A stretch of 64,000 bases of DNA from NCBI GenBank assembly GCA_032191485.1, contig JAVDOI010000003.1, positions 10,106,986 through 10,170,985 of the forward strand, read 5' to 3'. Positions 13,333-24,260 of the stretch are shown piece by piece. The position numbers were made by a program, and so were the translations under genes. Numbering within the stretch: the first letter of the stretch is position 1; the number at the start of each line of letters is the position of its first letter. This stretch comes from Leptoclinus maculatus (lineage: Eukaryota; Chordata; Actinopteri; Perciformes; Stichaeidae). A model generated the notes under the pieces. The model searched no databases and had not been told where the DNA came from. It worked only from the letters and a program-made list of their open reading frames with translations.

Positions 13333-14679
13333 CTCACAGTTTCTCATTGGAATCTGGCCAACTGACTTTGTATTTGACAGCGCCTGTTGAGTCTTTGTGT
13401 GAAAACTTTCTTCAGCCAGAGAACCAAACACACTGTGTAATTGTTGTTCGTGTCAGACACAATCTACTACAACGTGCAGTTATTGCAGCCAGATGAAGAT
13501 GGATCTTCATGTTTGAGTCATTTTCGGAAAACAAAGCTTTTGTTTTTATTTTTTTTTCTTCGTTTGCTCCTTTGGTGCCTAATTAGAGAGTTAGATTAAA
13601 GCAGCCAGCATGACTCAAGAGCAGCCATCTCATCCTGGCTTCTTTTGATGGAGCCAATCCGCTATTTTAATTACTGGTCTTCATTCGTTCATGTTCCACT
13701 CAAATTGCTCCATGGTCACATGATGGGGATTATCTGCTACTCGTGGTCATGGTTGCTTGTTTGAAGATCACACAGCGTCAGAAGCACTGCTCACACAAAC
13801 ACACCATCTAACCAAACACTTTCGCTCGTCAGCTTCATCTCATCAACGCGTTAATCCCGCCTGATGCAACACAACATCTTTCAGGAAAAAGGCCATCAAA
13901 GATCAGATTGTTTCATCTTATCTTTCTGCAATTAATCAAAGTGCATATTCATAAACGAGAAAAGAGATAAAACTGTACAAAAGAGGGAACTGATAGTATT
14001 TTAGGAATAATTCCATTCACTGAACTTTGGATCGCTTACTCTGGATACATTAGTTTATCTGCTGTAACTCTGCTGCTCTGTATGCAACATCAGATCCATC
14101 CAGGGAAACAGATGCAGTTAGTCCACATCGTACACTGGTCAATACTGAGGAAAAGAGAATGATTGCTCCATGGCAGTATGCTCGCTAATGAAAACCATAC
14201 ACAATTCCTCTGGCCAGTGGGAAGATGTGCAGTGGAAACAGTAGATGAGCCCTGGGCCATGAGTGATACATTACTAGCTAACCTTGAGGGACTGCTTGGC
14301 TGACGGCGGGATCAGAACATTGCAATCAATGCCACATGCCGCAAGGAGCGAATGCATGCAGAGTGGGAATCCATCACATCTCCGTGACAAGACGGTCTCA
14401 AAGTTATGTTTCTGTTAAGAAATGTCTTGATATGGGGTTACTGCGTGTGAATGTAGCTACACATGTGCGCTGAAACATAAATGCAAAACAAGTGAATCAG
14501 AAAAAGAGTGAGCGAGGAAAGGGCTTATTAAAACCATATGTTTGGGGCAGTGCCACGCAGCCGTGGGTGCCAGGAAGGAGAGATGGCAGGGTGTTTGTGC
14601 AAGCATGCGCATTGGCTCGGGGTTTCAATCAGGGAGAGAAGTGACAAAGAATTAAGGCTCGAGGTGCAGAGGTGTGCAT

Positions 14680-14750
14680 GGGGGGGGGGGGGGGGGGGGC
14701 TGGCAATCTGTGGTCATGGGGGGGGGCTGGGCAATCTGTGGTCATGGGGA
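14680..14750. repeat. Poly-G run with a tandem 24-27 bp duplication
   Basis: G20 at 14680-14699, then CTGGCAATCTGTGGTCATGG plus Gs, repeated once as CTGGGCAATCTGTGGTCATG. Several G-runs close together could form a quadruplex. Confidence 0.9.
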
Positions 14751-15118
14751 TGTGGAAATAAAGTTTTACATCCCCAGTCTGTTTTATAGTGCCATTTATT
14801 AGAGAGCAGGTGCAAGGCTAATCAAATCTCCCTTTATTAGTAGAATCACATCAGAACGACTTGCGCAGACAGTCTGTGCAATGACAAATAAGGAGCTGTA
14901 GCAGGGCAGTAGCAAGTGAAGATGAGAAGCAGGGAGGAGCGGAGGAGTAACGGGTCAGAGGTTAGTGCTGCAAGAGTTGAATCACCCCGAGTTCACAGAC
15001 TTATCTGTTGTTCAGCTAAAAGTTTGACTCTTTGTCCGACCTCTTAGCTGCACACACAGGGATGTGTGTAATTAAATACGCTGCCTCAATTTCATACACA
15101 AATGCGTGTGTAGTTACT

Positions 15119-15136
15119 CACACACACACACACACA
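15119..15136. repeat. (CA)n microsatellite
   Basis: Perfect CA run of 18 bp. Confidence 0.95.
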
Positions 15137-15248
15137 AACCAGCGAAAGCACTGAGAGAGAGAGAGAGGCACTCCCTCTCACGCAAAGAGCCGAGATTGTG
15201 TCAGTGCATCGGGCCTCCTGCCAAAGGGAGGGGGAGTGAAAAAGTTTA

Positions 15249-15271
15249 GGGGGGGGGGGGGGGGGGGGGGG
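15249..15271. repeat. Poly-G run, 23 bp
   Basis: Uninterrupted G run followed directly by CCC. Length is likely uncertain. Confidence 0.93.
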
Positions 15272-15990
15272 CCCACAGGTGCCGAGACTTAAGCCTGGGG
15301 GAGGAGTGGAAGGAGGGGAAAAAATGAGGAGAGGCAAGTTAATGCATTGGGGGAGAGGAGAGGGAGGGACTCAGCAGCTCCCCTCCAAACTTTCTACCCT
15401 GGTCTGTTATTGTCCTGTGAGGATGGGCAAACGAGACCCAGCACACATTTGTACGACTCCATAGCAGAAAATGTCCTCAAACAGGACAAGGAGGCCAACA
15501 GCAGACAGAAAAAGGCTAGAAGGGAATAACGTGACATCCGAATGTGTCAACAAAAGGAACTGAAGCGTTTATCCGAGCCAAGACATATGCTTGCACTGCT
15601 GCACGATGAATGCTTTCCGTGAGCTTTTCCAAAATGTGTGAGAGAGAGAAGCAGGAAAAACTACCGACATTAAAAACGTGTGTTTTAAAAAAGCATGTGA
15701 AGAATCTTTTAAAATTCAACCATTGACTTTCTAGAACTACTTTTCTCCCGCTTCTCTGCCCTGCATTCAAATACGCACACATTAAATTAGCTCCTTTCAA
15801 ACAGAAAGAGAAGAGGAGGAAAAAAAAAAAACCATGCTGGTAAATTGTATTTGCTCAGCAGAATTTAATATGAGCGAGCTGGAGGTGCTTTTCTTCTGAG
15901 GCCAATTCCCTGGAGACACATCCATCTCTGGGAGATGGTTGGGAGGACAAAGGAGGACTGCCCCCAAGGCTTAGCCCAGGCATGCTTAAA

Positions 15991-16014
15991 CACACACACA
16001 CACACACACACACA
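15991..16014. repeat. (CA)n microsatellite
   Basis: Perfect CA run of 24 bp. Confidence 0.96.
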
Positions 16015-17743
16015 GAGCATGGTCACGCACGCAGTTATCAACAGTTGCAAGCACACACATAGACGTGCACACAGATGCACTTATTCACACAAGTGCAGTG
16101 CTCAAACAGAGACCGCCTTGTCTGACAACAACTACAGACTTGGTCAAACAGAGAAGGGAGGAGGGCGAAGGGGATTGGATGGAGAGAAAAAAAGAGGTGA
16201 AAGGGACACAGAGAGGTAGAGACTTATACTATGAAGTAAATGGATAGAGTAAAGGAGAAGGCATTTAATAGAAAGCGACATGCTGGATGAAGGGACTTGA
16301 AGGCCAGGGGAGGTTACCGTGGTGCTAGTGAGAGGACACAGAATGGAGGGAACGGAGAGAAAGAAAAGTGAGGGGAGTTTGTATGTGAGCAGTAATGTCC
16401 CGTGACAGCCGTGTCAGACTGAGGAAACAGCATGAAGACATGTTTACATGAAGAGTTGTGGCAGGTTTGCTAGGCTGCTTGTGCAGGAACTTTTGAACCG
16501 ACACTTCACCTACTTACTGCCAGTCGCTGTCAATCATCTCCGGCATCTGTCGGACAGGTAACAGTGGTACATATTCTCTAAAATACATACAAATCTGATC
16601 AAATCTGACCAGATCAGCAACTAAAACAAAACTCCAAAAATGAACACTCCTTCAAATGTAGCCCACAAACTTACCTCAACATATCAAAACAAAACCAACT
16701 GCAACCTATTATACAAAATGTAATTTGTAGTTAAGGGAATTGGATAATTGTGTTTTGGTTAGTTGGTATAAAAAGTCGCGTAATCACTCTAGTGCGAAAC
16801 CCCTGGAGGATTCATGGCCTGGAACAGCCCCTAGCCTCGCTTAGTTCATTTCCTGTTCCCGGCGGAGGCAATGAGGGATAATAAGCTCCACGCTACGCTT
16901 GCTGCTCTTGATGATGTGGTCGCACAACCTCACTAATGCGCCGATCAGAGGAGAGTCAGAGAGAAAGGGTAAGACGGAGAGCTGTCTCACTAAATCCCCC
17001 CTGTTGTAACGAGAGATGTGACGGATACAGAGCGTTCCCCCCCCGGAGACAACTAGGAGGACTTGTCATAAAGACCACAAAATGCGATGCAAACCAAAAG
17101 GAGATTGCTCATCTTCTTGTCTGAAGTGACGGCTACAGTGAACCACTCCTCTGGCGTGGTGGGGTAAGGAAAAGACAGCCAGTTAGATATAAAAGACAGG
17201 CAGTCCCCTGAGGAATATTGGCAAGACGGGCTGTTCTCCAAGGAACCTTGAAAATATCACATTTCTGGCCAAAGGGGGCTCTACAATGCTGCTGTCAGAC
17301 AATTGTGCTGGGTTGTGAGGGATGGGTAGGAGCCACTTTTAACCACTAAACCTTGTGTCCCATAAAGTCTCTCATTTTTAGTTTTTCAAAACAATGACAA
17401 CAAGCTGCAACATGTAAAATACGGCTGGGGCCGTTAAATAAAACACACTTCAACAGCGAGCGATCACACAGAAACCAATAAAATGGGGGATGTGAATGAT
17501 TCATATTACAATCCTGCAGCTTGAACCAAAATTAAATGCGATTGCTACCGCAGCTCCACCAACGCCCTCCGTCCCCCACAGCACTCCCCAAAATCATAAA
17601 CAGATCCTCAGTTATTCCACACGCGCTGGTGCTGCCTGGGTCACATTTAACCCAGCCTGGTCGCAGATACCCGTGACCAACCTTATTACACACTTACCCA
17701 ATTACCTAGTGAGACTTGGCAGGTGGGGGGGGTGGAGAGGTGG

Positions 17744-17770
17744 CACACACCACACACACACACACACACA
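17744..17770. repeat. (CA)n microsatellite
   Basis: CA run with one interruption (ACC) near its start. Confidence 0.94.
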
Positions 17771-18284
17771 TATAAGCACACAGGACATAGGGTTAGCAAG
17801 AGGCTAGGGGGGGTCGTCAAGTGCACAGAGTGTGTGAGTGGATACTGACAGAGTGCATTGAGTTGCGTCCAGGCCTGGCCTCCTCCCAGCTGGCTTTGGG
17901 CCACGATACAGGTGCCACACTAGATCACCACCCAGACCCTACACCCCCCCCAAACATATCGCTCTCCAGCTAGTGTGAGCCTCCACAACAGGTGCAGTAG
18001 GTTAGTCTGCAGGCCCCAACATGCGAGGAAACAGACTGTTATTGTGGGTCCTTCCTTCTATCATCTCCTCTTATCCCTCCCCCCCCCCCTCCCCCCCTCA
18101 TTCGCTTCTACCTCTTCTCCTCTCCAACAGCCCTAGGGAGCAATGGAGAGGTCCAACCTGAACGTGTAACCCGAGCTCAACTCTTCTGTATTGTGCAAGG
18201 ATGTTGAAAAGAGGAGGGGAAAACGGTGGAGGATATGTTGCACATGCAGAGGATTGGACAGCTTGGCAGTGAGCTTGTGTGTGG

Positions 18285-18285
<1 letters not shown>

Positions 18286-18335
<50 letters not shown>
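18286..18335. repeat. (GT)n microsatellite, 50 bp
   Basis: Perfect GT run, preceded by a short GTGTGTGGA variant. Confidence 0.97.
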
Positions 18336-18336
<1 letters not shown>

Positions 18337-18782
18337 ACGTGCTTGCGTGTATCGGGTGTATTTTGGAAGCAATAAATACGTAATGAGACCGTGGAATGAT
18401 AGATTCCTTACCCCTGTGGCTGGCAATGGCGCAGTCAGTGGCAGGATTAGACACAGTGCTTTCACTTGCTGACGGATGGCTGTTCATCCATCTGTCAGTG
18501 TCTGCCAACGGTGACGACATGAACATGTAAATAGGTGCTCATTCGATTGTGCATATATATACATGTGCATTAAAAAAAGTAAAGTTTAAAAAAAGAAAAC
18601 AAACAAACTCTCTACTGCATATTAACACAGGAAAACTTTTGCAGCCTACTGCATTTCATTATGAGAAATCCAGATGTGCTTCTTGGCTGCTCGTGAATGT
18701 CTTCAGCTGTGTATGACACTGTTGTTGGCCTCCCTGCACCGAGTGCAGACAGAGAAACGACACCTCAGGGCAAGACTTTCTT

Positions 18783-18813
<31 letters not shown>

Positions 18814-18948
18814 ATCTCTCCCTTTTGCTGATCTCCCTCTCCTTTGTCTCTTCTGACTCTTTCTTTCACCCTCCTCCACTTACTCAGACATTTGCAACCT
18901 CTTTTCTATCCCACCTCTCATCTTTTTTTGCTCTGTCTTGTTTTTCAA

Positions 18949-18951
<3 letters not shown>

Positions 18952-19013
<62 letters not shown>
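18952..19013. repeat. (CT)n array joined to a short (GT)n
   Basis: About 52 bp of CT followed directly by GTGTGTGTG, inside a pyrimidine-rich strand running from about 18777. Confidence 0.97.
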
Positions 19014-19167
19014 CCACTCTTATCACATCATCTGCTCAGAGAGACAAGGTTGGTCTGACCAGTGACAGGTAATCAGAGGGCATGTGGGAGTCGGCTCCAG
19101 AAAGTCTGCCCCTATACCTACTTTGACACTGGCGCTCCCTCTCTTTCTTTTTAATTTCCCCCCCCCC

Positions 19168-19173
<6 letters not shown>

Positions 19174-19229
<56 letters not shown>
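19174..19229. repeat. (CA)n microsatellite with one GA interruption
   Basis: CA run preceded by a poly-C tract and TCTCTC, broken once by AGA. Confidence 0.96.
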
Positions 19230-19233
<4 letters not shown>

Positions 19234-20067
19234 GGCGTCTGCAGACTGCATGGTGGACCAGTCATGTCAAATGTCAGTTAAGAAATTAGTCACCAGAGTC
19301 TTGAAGGTTCAGAGAGAACAAGGTGTTGCTGATATCTATTGAGCAACACACTCCATGAAGTTAGTCATTTTATTGAATGAATAACACACATCATTGCTAC
19401 AGTATTGGCTGTCAAGCTCAGTGCCTCTTCTCTTCTGTTCTGAGGTGTACAGAATAATATGGGAGCAATGGTTAAGGTACACCAAATTGCCAAAAGCAGT
19501 TTTAACTTCTTTTGCTACACAAGACACACCAACTGTTCCTGAATCGAACTACACTGACGATACGTTTGTGGTGTGATTTAATATTGATTTCATCACAGTT
19601 GATCTTATGCACACTGAGCCTTCACACCAGTAGAAAACTATTGTTGCTCTGGGGGGGTCACTTCAGGATACTAATGATGATGTAGTGATGAAGTTATAAA
19701 CATCCAACTGTGCCATGAAATGAAGTTCTTAATTATTCTAAAATTCATACTTTTCTTTGCCGTTGACCTTAAAGAAACCCTGCATTATGGATAGTTAGTT
19801 CATTCTGCCGAGCAAAATGAATTTTTGTGCTGATTTTAAACACGTTTGACCCTTTCAAACTTCTGCTAGCTTATCATTTTTCCCTCTTACCTAAAGCAAT
19901 ACAGTGATTGCTTTTCACATAAATAAAGCAAACAATCCTCAACACGATCCGCAAACTGGTTGGAGAATGTTTGGAAAATCCAATTCACAAAGAGTAGGAC
20001 ACATCACAATTCATTTAAGTTTGAAAATATGTCCATCAATAACTTTACAAGCATTCTTCATTTCTGA

Positions 20068-20140
20068 TGGCACAGGGAGAACATGCAAACTCGCAGAAAA
20101 GGGACCAGAAACGTCTTGCTGCTAACCACTGAGCCACCCT
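20068..20140. mobile_element. Repeat remnant, LINE-like 3' fragment
   Basis: GGGAGAACATGCAAACTCGC followed by GCTAACCACTGAGCCACC. This pair recurs at the ends of common fish repeats. Short and diverged. Confidence 0.45.
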
Positions 20141-22017
20141 AACTTATATCATTTCTGTGTCAATTTGATGCCCATATGCTCCTCAGAGTTTTTAAAAGTG
20201 TATGGTGTCACTGTAAACTAAGTCTCCTCTCTATGCGTTGATAATGAACCGAGGGTGGAAGAACACTGTCATGTTTTCGGTCAGTCCTGCCTCATAATGT
20301 GGGACTGAGAGAAGAAGTCAGTTCTGTTTGATCCTATTTGACTGCACACTTGACCTCAGCCCGACGGGTCAGCTGTTGTAGCTGTTGTCGAGCTGCACAC
20401 TGAATCAGATCAGACGCAGCTGACAGATCACGTCTAGACAAAGAGCAGACCCCTTCCTAGTATTGTTTGTTGGTGGTTAGTGGTGAGAGAAAAACAGGAA
20501 GAGAGTGTGACTAAGCCAGTAAAAACCAGGCCCCGGGAGGATTAAAGACTTCCTGCCTTTTAGATGTTTCCTCTCGCACACGAGTTGACTGGCAGGCACA
20601 GAGAATTGTCATCAAGTCGATGTTTTGTGTGATGAAATGAAGTGGACACTATGGGACGAGGTGCGTCTCTAGTAACATCGCACTGCCTAAACTCCACCAC
20701 ACAGTGGCAGCACTACATAAAGAAAAAAAAGGGTCATTTCAACAACAGTTTTCTTTTTCTCTCTGAGACTCAAACACACACCTCTCAGCCCATTCAACAA
20801 AGGCAATTAGCCAGGCTCAAACCCTGTCATTTTGGGAAATATGCTTATTTGCTTAATTTACAAGAGTTAGATCAGAAGATTGCCAATGCTGTCCTCTTAA
20901 CATGTTAAGAGTATCAATCTTCTCATCTATCTCTAGTCAAGAAAGCAAATAAACATATTTCCCAACATTTTGCAAAAAGAAAATGGCCTTTAAACTCTCC
21001 CACCCTTGCCATGAAGTCATTTGAATTGCCAAGTACACATGAAGTGTATGGAACCAGGTCACAGCAGTATTTATGTAACATACAGAACTTGCACTCTTCC
21101 CCCTTTGACCTGTATCTACTTTCCTTTGGCCCATGTGACTGCAAGCATGCACATGCCGGCTATGGTAATGATGTCAACTTGTTGCTTCACCTTCATAAAG
21201 GTCAGAGAACTAGCACATTTCTCACATTCTTGCTCCTGCCGTCTCTCCTTCCCCCAACAAAGACAGGAGTATATCTTTGTCCCAGACATAACATTAAGCA
21301 GTGATCATTTTCCCCTCGCAAAGGTGGTTGTTTCACCTCAATGTTTGAGTTAGTGGCACTGTAATTATGTCAGAATTTACAGCTGAAACACAGGTTGTGA
21401 CATTCCTCTGCCAGCTGGAGATCTGCCTGTAAATCTGGCACCTTTACCCGAGGAGCCTCCCCTCAAAGCGCACAAAAACCGCTAGAACCATCTATATAAA
21501 GTCACAGGTGGATGTTTGTACGTGCAGCGCGAGCTCAGGATTTGTCATGATTTAATCAAGATGATGGAGTGAAGGCACATAGAGTTAATTATCTATTCTA
21601 TAATTCATAGGAAGCCTCATCGGCTTGATTCATTTTCACTAAATGAAAATGAGATTAATGAGTTTCTATTTGATGAGTTAAAGTGCAATCAGAATACTTG
21701 TTTTTTGGCAAGATAGGAGGGTTTGTAATTCACTTGTTCTGACTTCTTACTGGATTAAAAAAAGAAAGGATAGTCAGACAGCTGAGAAGAGAAACAGGGA
21801 CACAGTCCACAAGACCATAAGGATTAGATGGTTGAAGACATCAGTGAAGTGACAACTGGACCTCCTCACAGAGGTCAAAGTTATGATACCAATTGACTAG
21901 TTTGATACATAGTATATCTAGAACATATCAGAATAGAAGCAAAGACAAAAATGTACTAAATGTAGTAAAATGGGTCAAAAGATGACATGATGTAAAAGGA
22001 GTTGCTTGTCGTGACAT

Positions 22018-22442
22018 GCCCACAGAGAATTATCACCTGACTCTGCAGTTTAAGCATCTTTCAGCTCATTGTTTTTGCTTTTCTGACCCACACCTTGACT
22101 GCTCTGCTTCAGTCAGTGTTGTTTTCAGATGTAGCAGTCAGCTATTTTCAATTTAAAACCTGCCGTAAAGCAACTAGCTGGTGAACATAGCGGAGCAATT
22201 TAGCTGCTAAAGTGCCAAATAATTTCCTTGGGAGTTGGTGGAGACCAAAACAGAGCTAAAAAGAGAGTGAAAATTAGGAAAATTAGTGCCTAGAAAACAA
22301 CCTCCAGATTACCAATGCTTTACCACTTTGTCTGTGCTTGATGTGTGAATAAGCAACTGTCTGTTTTCTCACAAACTTGCCAACAACAACAACTTTCTAA
22401 AGTGACAGATTGTTGCACTGTTCCCTAGTGGCCAAAATATTA
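22018..22442 (+). mobile_element. Dispersed repeat family A, copy 4
   Basis: Near full-length: CCCACAGAGAATTATCACCT at the start, AGCTGCTAAAGTGCCAAATA and TTGGTGGAGACCAAAACAGA in the middle, CCCTAGTGGCCAAAATATTA at the end. It matches copy 2 across most of its length. Confidence 0.65.
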
Positions 22443-23263
22443 GTTAATGAAGGTTTAAAATGATTATGGACGAAAAGACAATTGGCTCCCTTCATTCTGG
22501 ATATCTAAATTGTGTTACATTGATATCATATAATATAATGCCATAAAAGATTATGAAATACAAAATCATATCCATTCATGTCAAACAATGCTCAACATTG
22601 AACAACTAAGTACGCTGCTTATAAATATGAACATTTTACCAGAGAAAACTGCACTTCAGGTCTATTGGAAGTTGTATATGAGAAGCAAACACACTCACAC
22701 ATAAGCACAAGACAGTTTCAGGTCAATGTCATGACAAATGTTTCCAGCTACACCCACTCACAGTAGTTCATGACCAGGTAGAAAATCTGGGTTACAGCCT
22801 CGCCCTATACTCATTTACTGTAACCGTAGACCTTCCGAGGCTCACTAGGTCTATGGTCTCAATGATCCCATGTATGAAAGGGAAGATTACACCAGGCAGG
22901 TGTTGTGGGAATGGGACACAAGGGTTCTTTTAGGTTCCAATCCTCTGAGGAATTCATCATCTTCACATAGATTTTCAGATTAAAACTTCTGAGAGGTCCA
23001 CTTAACGTTCCGCCGGAGTACGACAGGGGTGAGCAAGTATGCCACTTATAATTGTCAAACAAGCTGGTGGCCGTTTGCTCCGCGAGGTCACAGGATCTCA
23101 CGGTAGAGCGGGATGGAGGGAGAGTGAGAAGCCCAGAGTTGGGCATAAACTGCAGCCAGAGGATTTGAGCCATGACTGGGAAGGAAGGGTCTGGGTCTGA
23201 GTCATGATGACTCTTGATGCCAATCGAACCCAGAAACCTTATGTGTCATTACAGTGCTTGATG

Positions 23264-23732
23264 TACCGTATTTTCCGCACTATGAGGCGCACTTAAAAGC
23301 CTTTAATTTTCTCAAAAAACGACAGTGCGCCTTATAATCCGGAGCGCCTTATATATGGATTAATTCTGGTTGTGCTTACTGACCTCGAAGCGATTTTGTG
23401 TGGTACACGGCGCTCTGTCAAAATGTTTTACTTCGACTTTGGTAAACTACAAAGCCGCACCGCTTGCAGCATTACGGCTACCGTAGTCAGGAGCGTCGCG
23501 TGTTACAACTGAACAAGGTTGGGAGTTATTGTGAATGCGCTCATTAACGTTTGAACAATGTTGAGAGTTATTGTGAACAAGTTTAATAAAGTTTGACTGA
23601 CTGACTGTTTTGTTTCGCTTAATGCGCCTTATAGTCTGGTGCACTTTATATATGAAAAAAGATCGAAAATAGACCATTCATTGACAGTGCGCCTTATAAT
23701 CCAGTGCGCCCTATAGTGCGGAAAATACGGTA
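23264..23732. mobile_element. 469-bp non-autonomous DNA transposon (MITE-like) with TA target duplication
   Basis: The ends form a terminal inverted repeat: CCGTATTTTCCGCACTATGA on the left and its near-perfect reverse complement TATAGTGCGGAAAATACGG on the right. Each end is flanked by TA, consistent with a TA target duplication. Subterminal copies of GCGCCTTATA occur near both ends. There is no transposase open frame. Elements with this end sequence are common in fish genomes; I do not assign a superfamily. Confidence 0.85.
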
Positions 23733-23934
23733 GTTGGTAAGAGAAAATGTTGTAAGTCGACACTGAGAGTGGTGTAGAGTTTATAGTTCTTCTATTTGCA
23801 CTAAAAGACCGGCTTGGACTTTGTCACTTTATCCAGGGCTGATATGAGCTCTTCACAGAACAAGACTACAGCCACGCTAGCAATTCTCTGAGGCTGTTCT
23901 GAGGCACAGCGGTGCGTTGAGCTAAATGCTATAT

Positions 23935-24260
23935 GCTAAAGTTATCACGAATGTTGTTACACTTCATCCTGAGGGGAATACAAATGTCTATAGCTAATTT
24001 CATGGAAATCCATTGAATAAATGTCAAGACATTTGACTCTAAATCACAAATATCAACCTCATGGAGCTGAAGGAAAAGTGGAAGGATCACCATAATCATT
24101 ACAACACATCGTCTAGGAACCACAGTTGTGTGTGCCAATCCATCTTGCAGATGTTGAGATATTTCATAGAATGAGTCAGGAGATATGGTACCTCTGGGTA
24201 CCATGAATATCTGTAGAGAATTGCATGGCAATCCATCAAATTGATGTTGTGAAGAGTTGA
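23935..24260 (-). mobile_element. Dispersed repeat family B, copy 1
   Basis: On the minus strand it reads GATGGATTGCCATGCAATTC and ACAGATATTCATGGTACCCA. The copy at 63540-63830 carries the matching AGATGGATTGGCACAAACCT and AGACATTCATGGTCCCCAGA on the plus strand. The family is frequent in fish; class not assigned. Confidence 0.55.

Larger units (their letters stand above)
12001..21500. other. Intergenic DNA, no gene found (part 2)
   Basis: Very rich in simple repeats: GT/CA arrays at 12004, 12203, 13306, 15119, 15991, 17744, 18286 and 19174; a CT array at 18952; poly-G at 14680 and 15249. No splice-bounded coding exon was recognised. Some unique AT-rich stretches, such as 13550-13740, could be regulatory. 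Confidence 0.55.
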
